Origin: JBAZWV01 sp041660225 | GTDB lineage: Bacteria; Patescibacteriota; Patescibacteriia; 2-12-FULL-60-25 | Assembly: GCA_041660225.1 (NCBI GenBank) | Contig: JBAZWV010000002.1 | Span: 1-64,000 of the forward strand | Direction: 5' to 3' | DNA length: 64,000 bases | Shown: positions 40,135-48,249 of the stretch, in pieces | Layout: the number at the start of each line of letters is the position of its first letter | Position numbering within the stretch: the stretch's first letter is position 1 | Program-made: the position numbers and the translations under genes | Notes under the pieces: generated by a model | Told to the model about the DNA's origin: nothing | The model's database searches: none | Seen by the model: the letters and a program-made list of their open reading frames with translations, nothing else

Positions 40135-40947
40135 TCAGGGTGTCGGATATGCGGCGTGATAGCGCGCGTTGAACGCAGTTTGAAGCTCGTCCGGGATGAT
40201 CGGCTTTGGCGTCTCTTGCAGCTGATAGCGCTGAGACCAACCGGACCACACAAGGATGTAGCAACTGTCTTTTCGCTCAGCGACGATCGGCCAATGCCTT
40301 TTCTCCGCCTCGGCACGGAGACCTCGGGAAGGGTTGTAGCAAATGGGATATCCGACCTCTGTGAGCATCGAGATATCGCCTTCCGTGTCGCCGATCGCCA
40401 CGGACTGTTTGAGATCGAGATCGTATTTCTCCGCGAGGAGATGCACGGCTCTCTTCTTTCCCTCGTCGCGGATCCAGTCAAGCTCGATGGTCCCCGTAAA
40501 CAATCCGTCCTCCACGTGAAAGGTCGTGGCGAGCACATCGCGAATTCCGTGCACGTCGCCGAACGGTCTCACCACATGCATCGGTGAACCCGAGATCAGA
40601 AACGTATCGAGTCCCGAATCATTCGCGGCGCGACACAGCTCGCGTGGAAACGTGTTGACGTGATTGCCGTAGCGCTCGACAACGGCTCTCCCGATGGCTT
40701 CGCTGTGAAACGCCGACATTCCCTCGAGCCTGCCCTTCGTCTGAATATCGATGACGTGACGTCCGAAGTCGTGGAACGTCCCCTCCCGTCGATCAAGCGC
40801 ATCTTCAGCGATATCAACGTCGCGGAGAGTCTCCGGAAGAAGCTGCTTCGTCTCAACAGCCTCGCGCATCCAGTGCACCACGAGGTGACTCCGATGAAGC
40901 GTTCCGTCACCATCGGAAAAAACAGCTCCTTTTGTTCCAATCTTCAT
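40135..40947 (-). CDS. HAD-IB family phosphatase (SerB-like)
   Basis: 270 residues. Motif I VFSDGDGTLHRS (DxDGT), motif II FLISGS, a conserved Lys in RDEGKKRAVH, and motif III/IV IGDTEGDISML, with a cap domain (about 40-110), as in phosphoserine-phosphatase-like HADs. Substrate unknown. It is preceded by a strong AAGGAGG (40951-40957) and flanked by terminators, unlike most genes here, which suggests independent expression or recent acquisition. Confidence 0.85.
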   Translation of the reverse strand: MKIGTKGAVFSDGDGTLHRSHLVVHWMREAVETKQLLPETLRDVDIAEDALDRREGTFHDFGRHVIDIQTKGRLEGMSAFHSEAIGRAVVERYGNHVNTFPRELCRAANDSGLDTFLISGSPMHVVRPFGDVHGIRDVLATTFHVEDGLFTGTIELDWIRDEGKKRAVHLLAEKYDLDLKQSVAIGDTEGDISMLTEVGYPICYNPSRGLRAEAEKRHWPIVAERKDSCYILVWSGWSQRYQLQETPKPIIPDELQTAFNARYHAAYPTP

Positions 40948-40983
40948 GCATCCTCCTTAATGTACGTGGGAGGATCTCACCCT

Positions 40984-41011
40984 AAAAAAAGACCGCGGTC
41001 AAGCCGCGGCC
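40984..41011 (-). terminator. Intrinsic terminator containing the stop codon of the glutaredoxin gene
   Basis: Minus-strand GGCCGCGG-CTTGA-CCGCGGTC then TTTTTTT. The TGA stop of the upstream gene (40999-41001) sits in the hairpin loop. Confidence 0.82.
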
Positions 41012-41244
41012 TTCATCTTGGAGATCGCTTCTTCAAGCGCACTCTTGTTCCACCCGACGATGATCGTTCCTTCGATATCGGTGACGGGCACGCCCATCTG
41101 TCCCGATTTCTTTACCATCTCATTCGCTGCAGCCGGATCATCGGCAACATCGATATCGGTAAAGGGAATCTTCTGTTCGTTTAAAAACTCTTTGGTGAGT
41201 TTGCAATAGGGGCACGTTTTCGTCGAGTAGACTTTGATGTTCAT
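40999..41244 (-). CDS. Glutaredoxin-like protein
   Basis: 81 residues from the ATG at 41244 (MNIKVYSTKTCPYCKLTKEF); a longer frame with start 18 bp upstream adds MDKHAP and has no advantage. Redox CPYC (Cys11, Cys14), cis-Pro in GVPVTDIEG, GWNKSALEEAI at the C-terminus. Transfers electrons from glutathione-like thiols or the TrxR. The stop codon lies in the terminator loop. Confidence 0.88.
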   Translation of the reverse strand: MNIKVYSTKTCPYCKLTKEFLNEQKIPFTDIDVADDPAAANEMVKKSGQMGVPVTDIEGTIIVGWNKSALEEAISKMKAAA

Positions 41245-41281
41245 AGGAGCATGTTTGTCCACAACGTGGACGACTGCGTGC

Positions 41282-41290
41282 AGTATAGCA
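41282..41290 (-). promoter_or_regulatory. Extended -10 promoter (TGC TATACT) of the glutaredoxin gene
   Basis: Minus strand TGCTATACT, -10 at 41282-41287. A hairpin (GTCCAC-GTT-GTGGAC, 41257-41271) lies in the roughly 30-nt leader, immediately after the expected transcript start. Confidence 0.5.
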
Positions 41291-41304
41291 CACTCCGCTT
41301 CCGA

Positions 41305-42810
41305 TTAGAGCTTCGCGAGGAATCGCGCGAGCAATCTCACGCCATATCCGCTTGCGCCATACGGTTGATCGGGTCGTGTTTCCCGTTCGGTGTACGTCGG
41401 TCCGGCAACATCAAGATGCGCCCACGGCGTGTCGCCCACAAATGTGCGGAGAAAATGCGCGGCCGTGATCACGCCTCCACCATGACCGCCTCCGATGTTC
41501 TTGATATCCGCGATCTTGGATTTGATATGTTGCGCATACGGTCCATGCAGCGGTAATTCCCAAAGTGGTTCGCCTGCATCTTTGGAGGCTGTCAACAATT
41601 TTTGGATGAGGGGTTCATTCGTACCGAGAACAGCCGCCACTTCTTCGCCGAGCGCGACCACGCATGCTCCCGTCAGTGTTGCGAGGTCTACGATCATGTC
41701 AGGCTCTTGCTTCACCGCATACGACAATGCGTCCGCGAGTGTGACGCGTCCTTCCGCATCCGTGTTCAACACCTCAATCGTCGTTCCATCCATTGCCGTG
41801 ACGACATCACCCGGACGATACGCCGTCCCGCTAGGCATATTTTCAACGGCAAGAAAGATTCCATGCACTTCGACGTTCGGCTTCAGCATCGGCAACAGTT
41901 TGAAAAGTCCGATGACGGCCGCCGCGCCCGCCATATCAATCTTCATCGTCATCATTCCATCCGCAGGCTTGATCGAAAGACCGCCGGAATCGAATGTCAC
42001 AGCTTTCCCCACGATCGCAATACGTTTTTTTGTCTTCGCAGGACGATAGATCAAATGAACGCCGACGGGTGGATGCATTGAACCACGCGCGACCGCGAGT
42101 GCCGCACGCATTCCCAATCGTTCCATCGTTTTTTGATCCAACATCTTACAGCTCACACCGGAACCGCGTGTCGCAACCGAACGTGCGGCTTCAGCCATCT
42201 GAAGCGGGGTCATATCGGACGATGGCGTATTGACCAAGTCACGAGCAAACATCGTCGCTTCTGCGAATGCGCGTCCGCGTTCAATGCCTTCCGCAAGCAA
42301 CTTCACCGTCTTCGCTTCCGCGTCGATAAACGTCACGCGTTTGAGCTCACGCACGACTTTCTCTTTTTTATGCTGCGTTCCCTTGAACGTATGGAACCGA
42401 TAACTTCCGAGCTCCACACCTTCTCCGATCGCCTGCCCCGCCTCGCGCACGTCAACATCCGCGTGGGTTGGAAACGACACGGTGCACGAAGTCGCTTTTG
42501 CCTCACGACCAATGCGCACAAGCATTCCGCCGAAACGGCGATACGCATCTTCAGAAAATCCTTGCTTCGAACCCAGCCCAACGAACACGATTCGTCGTGC
42601 TTTGAGCGTCCCCATCGGGGTAAACGTCACACGTTCCCCTTCCCGACCTTCAAATGAACCGGACGCAATAAGCGCATCAAGCGCCCCATTCATGGCTTTA
42701 TCGGCCAACAGTGCTGCACCCGAAAGGCGTTTTGTCCCTTGAAAAACCCCGAACACCAATAGATCCGTCGTTTTGGCGAGAATATCACCCTGAAAAACCT
42801 CGATCGTCAT
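41305..42810 (-). CDS. pepA: Leucyl aminopeptidase, M17 family
   Basis: 501 residues. C-terminal catalytic domain with the family signature NTDAEGRVTLADALSYA, and metal ligands in KAVTFDSGGLSIKPADGM and DMAGAAAVIG. It removes N-terminal residues from peptides in the cytoplasm and requires two metal ions. The N-terminal macro-like domain (about 1-165) is present. Full length. Confidence 0.95.
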   Translation of the reverse strand: MTIEVFQGDILAKTTDLLVFGVFQGTKRLSGAALLADKAMNGALDALIASGSFEGREGERVTFTPMGTLKARRIVFVGLGSKQGFSEDAYRRFGGMLVRIGREAKATSCTVSFPTHADVDVREAGQAIGEGVELGSYRFHTFKGTQHKKEKVVRELKRVTFIDAEAKTVKLLAEGIERGRAFAEATMFARDLVNTPSSDMTPLQMAEAARSVATRGSGVSCKMLDQKTMERLGMRAALAVARGSMHPPVGVHLIYRPAKTKKRIAIVGKAVTFDSGGLSIKPADGMMTMKIDMAGAAAVIGLFKLLPMLKPNVEVHGIFLAVENMPSGTAYRPGDVVTAMDGTTIEVLNTDAEGRVTLADALSYAVKQEPDMIVDLATLTGACVVALGEEVAAVLGTNEPLIQKLLTASKDAGEPLWELPLHGPYAQHIKSKIADIKNIGGGHGGGVITAAHFLRTFVGDTPWAHLDVAGPTYTERETRPDQPYGASGYGVRLLARFLAKL

Positions 42811-42819
42811 ATACCATCG

Positions 42820-42848
42820 AGCTTACGAAACCACACCGTAGATGGCAA
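42820..42848 (-). promoter_or_regulatory. Possible promoter of pepA
   Basis: Minus strand: TTGCCA (42843-42848), 17-bp spacer, TAAGCT (42820-42825), 9 nt before the ATG. The -10 is a weak match. Confidence 0.35.
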
Positions 42849-42851
42849 ATC

Positions 42852-43520
42852 CTACTTCCTCAATTCCCGGTTGATGATATTGCGCAGCTCCTCCGGCGGA
42901 ACCAGTTCTTCCATCAATGTTCCGTTGATAAAAATCGACGGTGTAAACTTCACACCGATCGCCTCACCGGCCTGGCGATCACGCGCGACCTGTTCTTGCG
43001 CGGTCTTATCATCGAGACAGGTGTTGAACGCTCCCGTGTCGAGTCCCAGTTCTTCTGCGTATTTTTCCAGATCGTTGCGACGCAGATAATCCTGATTCGC
43101 GAACAACACATCTGCGTACTCGAAAAATTTGTTCTGCCGCTGCGCGCAGACGGAGGCGATTGCCGCACCTAGCGCATTTTCATGGATCTCGACGAGTGGA
43201 AAATGACGCGCCACGAATTTGATCCGTCCCTTAAACTCCTCACGCATCTGTTTGAGGACCGGATGATATCCTCCGCATCCTGGACACTGAAAATCCAAAA
43301 ATTCGACGATCGTCACTTTCGCGGCAAACGGTCCCTCAAGCGGCGCCCACGAAACGACAAGCTCCGCGGTCGTCGTTGTGACGGGAAGCGTCGGGGTTGA
43401 TGCGGAAGGAGTCGCGACGTCGTTCGGCGTCTTCGGTTTGAAAAGAAAAAATGCGCCGATGATCACGACAAGCGCGGCGATTCCACCAATGAGATATTTT
43501 TGTTGCGTTGAGAGAGGCAT
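42852..43520 (-). CDS. DsbA-like thiol-disulfide oxidoreductase (CPGC)
   Basis: 222 residues. Short cytoplasmic start, one transmembrane helix (about 9-27), a Thr/Pro linker, and a DsbA domain with active site FQCPGCGGYHP (Cys79, Cys82) and cis-Pro KFTPSIFINGT. Third DsbA-like protein of the window. It is 6 bp downstream of the secreted nuclease. Confidence 0.87.
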   Translation of the reverse strand: MPLSTQQKYLIGGIAALVVIIGAFFLFKPKTPNDVATPSASTPTLPVTTTTAELVVSWAPLEGPFAAKVTIVEFLDFQCPGCGGYHPVLKQMREEFKGRIKFVARHFPLVEIHENALGAAIASVCAQRQNKFFEYADVLFANQDYLRRNDLEKYAEELGLDTGAFNTCLDDKTAQEQVARDRQAGEAIGVKFTPSIFINGTLMEELVPPEELRNIINRELRK

Positions 43521-43526
43521 ATTTTT

Positions 43527-44144
43527 TTAGGAAGGTTGTTTGCAGGTTTCAGGTGACCAGAGACCGCTCGATGATGCTTTCGCAAGTTCTTCGAGCGTTC
43601 GCAGCTCGGCGCGTCGTTCGCGATTCAACGGGAATGAAAGATACGCGTACGCAAATCCGTCGTGAACCATGAGCGCATTCACATCCGTCCCGTCTGCGAG
43701 AAAGACATTGCGGAGCAAACGATCGTACTTGTCACGCTCGTCCGCTTCCGGGTCTGCCTCAAAACGAACGCGTTTTCCTTCGACCAACTCCTTGAGACGT
43801 GCGGATGCCTGTTTTCCGAAACACTCAACGGGACGACGCGGATCAACGGTTTCCGGTGTATTGATCCCGAGAAGACGAATCTTCTGTTCTTCAGACTCGC
43901 CGTCCATCTTCGCCGAAAGCGTATCACCATCTACGACGCGAACAACGATCGCATTCGTTTCGATGGTGGACGTGGTTCGCGGCGCGCAGAATCCGTTCAC
44001 TTCGCAGAGATTCGCGGACGCGTTGGGATCCGGCATCGGATCGGTCAGCGTCGGCTGTTCCGCTTCGTTCGACAGCAGCAAGCCAACCCCGAAAACGGCG
44101 GAGAGAAATAACGTAAAGACGAAACCCAGAAGACGCTTGTTCAT
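43527..44144 (-). CDS. Secreted thermonuclease-like protein (SNase domain)
   Basis: 205 residues. N-terminal signal anchor (about 5-25), acidic linker, then an SNase domain (about 65-200): VVRVVDGDTLSAKM, IRLLGINTPETVDP (Arg and Glu of the active site), YDRLLRNVFLADG and LWSPETC. Two cysteines (NLCEVNGFC) lie ahead of the domain. It should degrade nucleic acid outside the cell, possibly as nucleotide salvage. Transcribed with the DsbA gene that follows. Confidence 0.88.
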   Translation of the reverse strand: MNKRLLGFVFTLFLSAVFGVGLLLSNEAEQPTLTDPMPDPNASANLCEVNGFCAPRTTSTIETNAIVVRVVDGDTLSAKMDGESEEQKIRLLGINTPETVDPRRPVECFGKQASARLKELVEGKRVRFEADPEADERDKYDRLLRNVFLADGTDVNALMVHDGFAYAYLSFPLNRERRAELRTLEELAKASSSGLWSPETCKQPS

Positions 44145-44153
44145 GCGTGGCCC

Positions 44154-44165
44154 TATGCTAGCATA
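44154..44165. promoter_or_regulatory. Symmetric bidirectional -10 element
   Basis: TATGCTAGCATA is a perfect 12-bp palindrome in the 30-bp gap between divergent starts. Read on either strand it gives TGCTAGCAT, an extended -10, and both start codons are about 10 nt away from the TAGCAT hexamer. Confidence 0.55.
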
Positions 44166-44174
44166 CGTCCGGAT

Positions 44175-44471
44175 ATGCGAGAATCTTTCGAAGCCGCCTT
44201 ATTTGCCGCAGAGCTTGGTGAAGCACCGACCGTGGATTTGCACGGAATGGACGTTCAAACTGCCCGCCACGCGCTGGATGAATTTCTCCAGCAATCCTTC
44301 ATGCGACGTGAATCCGCCGTTCGGATTATCCATGGACGCGGAACGGATGCGTTGCGACATGCTGTCGAAAAAATCGTTTCCTCGCACGAAATCGTCGAAG
44401 GCTGGCGCGGATCAACGCGACCTGACGAAGCAGGCGCCGTCACCTACGCCGCCTTGTCGAAACGGCCGTAA
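44175..44471 (+). CDS. Small MutS-related (Smr) domain protein
   Basis: 98 residues, nearly only the Smr domain: PTVDLHGMDVQTARHALDEF and AVRIIHGRGTDALRHAVEKI (HGxGxxxLR). Smr domains are nicking or RNA-cleaving endonucleases, known from MutS2 and from ribosome rescue (SmrB-like). With no partner domain the role here is uncertain. Confidence 0.85.
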   Translation: MRESFEAALFAAELGEAPTVDLHGMDVQTARHALDEFLQQSFMRRESAVRIIHGRGTDALRHAVEKIVSSHEIVEGWRGSTRPDEAGAVTYAALSKRP

Positions 44472-44492
44472 TCATGCAAACTCACCTTAGAT

Positions 44493-44930
44493 ATGCAGAA
44501 ACTTCTTTCCTGGATCTCAAAACAAGCCTACGTCATCGTATTCATCATCTCCGCCTTCGGAATGGTCGGGAGTTTGTATTACAGCGAGATCCTGGGCCTC
44601 ACCCCATGCCTCTTGTGTTGGTACCAACGCATCAGCCTCTATCCGATCGTTCTGATCTCCGCCATGGCATTGTGGTTTGAAGATAAAAAGGCGTATCGCT
44701 ACATACTCGCGCTGATCGCATTCGGCACGCTGATCTCGATCTACCAAAACCTCCTCTACTACGGAATCATTCCCGAAAAACTCGCACCGTGCATCCTCGG
44801 AGTCTCCTGCACCACTCGTTACGATTCCTGGCTCGCATTCGTCCCGATTCCGCTCCAAGCTCTCGGTGCACACCTCGCGATCCTGGCCGTCATGATTGTG
44901 AAGTGGAGAGAAGAGCGAAAGACAGCATAA
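44493..44930 (+). CDS. Disulfide bond formation protein DsbB/BdbC
   Basis: 145 residues, four transmembrane helices (about 10-30, 44-62, 69-88 and 120-140). First cysteine pair in TPCLLCWYQR (Cys39, Cys42), second in APCILGVSCTTRY (Cys100, Cys106). It reoxidises DsbA and passes electrons to quinones. It should serve the three DsbA-like proteins encoded in this window. Confidence 0.92.
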   Translation: MQKLLSWISKQAYVIVFIISAFGMVGSLYYSEILGLTPCLLCWYQRISLYPIVLISAMALWFEDKKAYRYILALIAFGTLISIYQNLLYYGIIPEKLAPCILGVSCTTRYDSWLAFVPIPLQALGAHLAILAVMIVKWREERKTA

Positions 44931-44975
44931 AAAAATAACGTCCAGCTCCTCGGACGTAAAGGATCTTTATTCGGA

Positions 44976-45004
44976 TTGACGAATACCGATTTCTAAGACA
45001 TACT
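44976..45004 (+). promoter_or_regulatory. Promoter of tRNA-Gln
   Basis: TTGACG (44976-44981), 17-bp spacer, CATACT (44999-45004). The -10 matches 4 of 6 positions. tRNA 5' end is 22 nt further on. Confidence 0.6.
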
Positions 45005-45025
45005 CGCCCTGCTTTTCGTACCCAT

Positions 45026-45099
45026 TCGGGGATCGTCTAATGGTAGGACAGCGGCCTTTGAAGCCGTGAATCTTGGTTCGAGCCCAAGTCCCCGAGCCA
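45026..45099 (+). tRNA. tRNA-Gln (anticodon TTG)
   Basis: 74 nt with CCA encoded at 45097-45099. Acceptor TCGGGGA pairs with TCCCCGA; anticodon loop CTTTGAA (anticodon TTG); T arm with GGTTCGAGCC. Gln-tRNA is presumably made through GatCAB (gatA and gatC at 8309-10155), as no GlnRS is seen. Confidence 0.95.
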
Positions 45100-45100
45100 C

Positions 45101-45132
45101 ATAAAATATCTCCCACGCGGGAGATATTTTAT
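45101..45132. terminator. Bidirectional intrinsic terminator
   Basis: Perfect 14-bp stem ATAAAATATCTCCC / GGGAGATATTTTAT with ACGC loop. It serves tRNA-Gln (plus) and the GH3 gene (minus), whose stop lies in the stem. Confidence 0.85.
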
Positions 45133-46976
45133 TTCACGCTCCACTCCACCGGCAATTTCCCCACAAATTCGTAATCTCCAAACAATACATCCGCAACGCC
45201 CGCTCCCTCGCTCCCCGGAAGCCACGCGGCGACAACCGCATCCCATCGTGTGCTCACGGCAGAAAGATCCAACGGACGACCGGAGACGATAATGACGACA
45301 AGTTTCTTGCTCGCGGCTCTCACGCGTTTGATCGTGGCCAGGTCTTCATCGCTCAAACGCGGATGCGCCTCATCCCCCACACCCTCGGCGTATGGTTTTT
45401 CACCGACGACGGCGATACCGACATCCGCGAGCGTCTTCGTTGATAAAAAATTTCCTTCGCGACGATATTCCACGATCGTCTCCGGTGAGACAGTTCGCTT
45501 CACGCCAGCCAGAATTGTCGTCCCCGGTATCCAATTCCCATCAATTCCCTGCCACTCGACGGTCCATGCTCCCATCTGTTGACCGAGGTTATCCGCAGCC
45601 GATCCAGCGACGATGATCCGTGAAAAGTCTTTTCGTAACGGGAGCGTCTGACCGATATTTTTGAGTTCGACCAAAGATTTTCGCACGGCTTCTCTTGCAA
45701 GTTCACGATGCGCCGTTGAACCGAATGTGGACGCATCAACCTTGAGCTCCGCTTCATCAAATAATCCCAGCGAAAACTTCGCTCGTAGGATTCTGCGCAC
45801 CGCATCGTCCAACCGCGCTTCGGTGATGTCCCCATTTCGAATCGCCTCTCGCATATCTCTCGTAAATATCTCGTAATCAAATGGAAGCATCACCATGTCC
45901 ACACCCGCGTTGATCGCCGTAACCGTTGACTCGTACTTGCTGGGAGCAATTTCGTACACGCCATACCAATCAGATACGACAAACCCACGAAAACCAAGTT
46001 CGTTTTTCAAGACGTCGGTGAGGAGGTAGCGATTCGCGGCGATCACCGCTCCTTGCCAACGATTGAGACCCGCCATAACGCTCATCACGCCTGCTTTAAC
46101 CGCCTCTTGAAATGGCGGGAGGTGCGTTCGACGAAGTTCCGTTTCGGAAATATTCGTGACACCTTGATCAAGGAAATACTCTTTATTCACGGATGTGCCC
46201 CATGTCGCCGCCCCCGAACCGAGAAAATGTTTCGCCGTTCCCGCAATCATCGACACCGAACCAAATGGATTCTGTAGTCCTTCCACGTACGCACGTCCCA
46301 ATGTTGATACCGTTTCCACATCGCTACCGAACGTTTCGTAGACTCTGCCCCAGCGCATGTCTCGAGCGATATCCGTATCCGGACTAAAACTCCAACGAAC
46401 GCCCGTCGCGAGAAGCTCTTCTCTCGTGGCTTGCGCAACACGTGTTACAAGATCAGCATCTTTCGTGGCACCCAATCCGATGGAGTGAGGAAAAATCGTC
46501 GCTCCCGGAATATTTCCGTGGCCGTGATTTGCGTCTACTCCGAAGAGCAATGGAACACGCAAACAATCGCTCCGCGCAATCGTATCAAACTCTCGTATCA
46601 TCGCCCGCCAACCCTCTGGCGTATTGTCCTTCGGTTTACTTCCTCCGCCGCTCAAGAGTACGCCCAGGTGATATGTCGAAATGTCCTGCGGATCGTGAAG
46701 ATTATTTTTCTCGATCAATGCCATCTGACCGATTTTTTCTTCGATCGTCATCCGAGCGATCAGATCGCTGATTCGTTCTTCGACAGGAACCGTCTGGTCC
46801 ACGTATCGAGCGGCGGCGTCTTGGCAGTTTCGTGCAGTCGTAACCGGAAAACGCGACACTTGACCGCGGTCTTGTATCACGAGCCCGCCGATAAGAAATA
46901 CGACGAAAAAAATCAATCCGGCAACGCGCAACACGGTTGCTGAATCTCTTTTCTTTTTCTTGCTCTGCTTCGTCAT
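45129..46976 (-). CDS. Membrane-anchored GH3 family glycosidase (beta-glucosidase/NagZ type)
   Basis: 615 residues. Basic N-terminus and one helix (about 15-36) anchor it to the membrane. GH3 N-domain (about 55-360) with KIGQM, GVDANHGHGN, FGSDVETVSTLGRAYVEGLQ, AKHFLGSG and VVSDWYGV (nucleophile Asp). GH3 C-domain (about 400-610) with VAAWLPGSEGAG. Substrate could be beta-glucan or beta-N-acetylglucosaminides; the presence of the second domain favours glucosidase-like activity. Last gene of the rlpA-like to ftsEX operon. Confidence 0.88.
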   Translation of the reverse strand: MTKQSKKKKRDSATVLRVAGLIFFVVFLIGGLVIQDRGQVSRFPVTTARNCQDAAARYVDQTVPVEERISDLIARMTIEEKIGQMALIEKNNLHDPQDISTYHLGVLLSGGGSKPKDNTPEGWRAMIREFDTIARSDCLRVPLLFGVDANHGHGNIPGATIFPHSIGLGATKDADLVTRVAQATREELLATGVRWSFSPDTDIARDMRWGRVYETFGSDVETVSTLGRAYVEGLQNPFGSVSMIAGTAKHFLGSGAATWGTSVNKEYFLDQGVTNISETELRRTHLPPFQEAVKAGVMSVMAGLNRWQGAVIAANRYLLTDVLKNELGFRGFVVSDWYGVYEIAPSKYESTVTAINAGVDMVMLPFDYEIFTRDMREAIRNGDITEARLDDAVRRILRAKFSLGLFDEAELKVDASTFGSTAHRELAREAVRKSLVELKNIGQTLPLRKDFSRIIVAGSAADNLGQQMGAWTVEWQGIDGNWIPGTTILAGVKRTVSPETIVEYRREGNFLSTKTLADVGIAVVGEKPYAEGVGDEAHPRLSDEDLATIKRVRAASKKLVVIIVSGRPLDLSAVSTRWDAVVAAWLPGSEGAGVADVLFGDYEFVGKLPVEWSVK

Positions 46977-47497
46977 GCCGTCTGCAACTTCTTCATCAAA
47001 TCCCCTGCCGTTTTTTTGCGCAGATCAAGAATTTTTTTCTTGGCTGATGGATCATTGGTCTCCACCGCGTTCATCGCCGCTTCAACGGCGTCGTGCCAGG
47101 CGGCGTGATCGGATTCAGAGGCGACGCGCATCGTCACGAACATGGAAAACCGCTCGGTGTCGGCAAACGGCAAACGCAGCATTTTTTCCCAGGTCTTGAG
47201 ACATTCGTCGGGAATGCTCAATACCATCATGTCATGCGTTGAACCCCAACGGTCGAGAGCCGTTTCGAATTCATGTGAACGAACGGGAACGCGTTCTTGA
47301 AAAAACACCTGCTCATCCGCACGTTGCGCCACTTCGCGCACAATCGGAACGCCGCGCATCTGCCATTCCGAAAGATACGGCCCGAGCTTGCGATCCCCTT
47401 CGGCGTTCAACAACACCCGGTCAAGACCGCCGTCACGTGTCATAACCTCGCCCATAAAGGCGTATGATCGTCCGAACAAAAGTGAAACGCGATGCAT
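46973..47497 (-). CDS. Hypothetical soluble protein of the ftsEX operon
   Basis: 174 residues from the ATG at 47497 (MHRVSLLFGRSYAFMGEV). The C-terminus is helical (KKKILDLRKKTAGDLMKKL). No signal peptide, transmembrane segment or known domain. It overlaps the GH3 start by 4 bp (ATGA), and its own start is 4 bp from the stop of the next upstream gene. Function unknown. Confidence 0.55.
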   Translation of the reverse strand: MHRVSLLFGRSYAFMGEVMTRDGGLDRVLLNAEGDRKLGPYLSEWQMRGVPIVREVAQRADEQVFFQERVPVRSHEFETALDRWGSTHDMMVLSIPDECLKTWEKMLRLPFADTERFSMFVTMRVASESDHAAWHDAVEAAMNAVETNDPSAKKKILDLRKKTAGDLMKKLQTA

Positions 47498-47501
47498 ATT
47501 A

Positions 47502-48248
47502 TTATGGAAACACAACGGCTTTTGAGAGTGCTTTGCGCGCCTTCATGCGCTCGTCCTCACTCAACGTTCTCCACGCCTTCTCACAATCCGCAACCGCTTG
47601 CTTGAGCGCATGTATCATATGAAATTCCGGTATTGCGAGGAGATCATGCATCGCTTCGAGAACGTTCAACGCCGCTTCAGCTGGTCCGTGATCCTCGACA
47701 TCCTCCGACAAAAAAATCTCAATGCGTGGAAAGGCCGTAAAATATTTTTCACACAACTCTCGCAATCCAGGATCCGCTATCCCCTGCTCGATAATCGGTC
47801 GAATCTGCTGCGCGCGCCATTCTCTTGTAAATTCTGCAAGGCCGCTCCACATCTCATTCGCACGCTCGATCCCTCGTTTCGAGGTGTTCGGACCGATCGC
47901 AGCCCCCATCGCATTCGGCAAGACCTGCCCAAAAATCCAACGAATACGCTCTTCGTCGATCTCATCAGGGTGCATCGCGGTGATCAGCAACGTTTTGCCA
48001 CGTTCTCCAGAAACAGAAGCGACGTACATCGTGTTGTCATGAGGGATCTTTCCCTGCGGCGGCTTCCATTCTCCGATGACGGTTTCAACCGGCTTCGCGC
48101 CCGGATTCACCTTCATGATCCGCTTCGCATATTTCTCGTACGCCTCCTGCGTCACACCGATCTTCTCGCCGTTCTCAATACGTCCAAATTTCGCCTCTTC
48201 TTTTTTCTCAAGAGCTGCGGGCGGCTGGGATGGAATCTTTTCTCCCAT
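47502..48248 (-). CDS. Hypothetical soluble protein of the ftsEX operon
   Basis: 248 residues. N-terminal Pro/Ala/Lys-rich stretch (MGEKIPSQPPAALEKKEEAK), then a mixed alpha/beta region (KTLLITAMHPDEIDEERIRW) and a long helical C-terminal part. No membrane segment. The start is 1 bp from the ftsX stop, so translation is probably coupled to it. Together with the 46973 gene it may be a cytoplasmic partner of FtsEX; that is inference from position. Confidence 0.55.
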   Translation of the reverse strand: MGEKIPSQPPAALEKKEEAKFGRIENGEKIGVTQEAYEKYAKRIMKVNPGAKPVETVIGEWKPPQGKIPHDNTMYVASVSGERGKTLLITAMHPDEIDEERIRWIFGQVLPNAMGAAIGPNTSKRGIERANEMWSGLAEFTREWRAQQIRPIIEQGIADPGLRELCEKYFTAFPRIEIFLSEDVEDHGPAEAALNVLEAMHDLLAIPEFHMIHALKQAVADCEKAWRTLSEDERMKARKALSKAVVFP

Positions 48249-48249
48249 A

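Noticed and set aside
44937..44959. ACGTCC...GGACGT hairpin after dsbB as terminator
   Set aside because: The stem is only 6 bp and is followed by AAAGGATC, with no U-run. It overlaps the region before the tRNA-Gln promoter.
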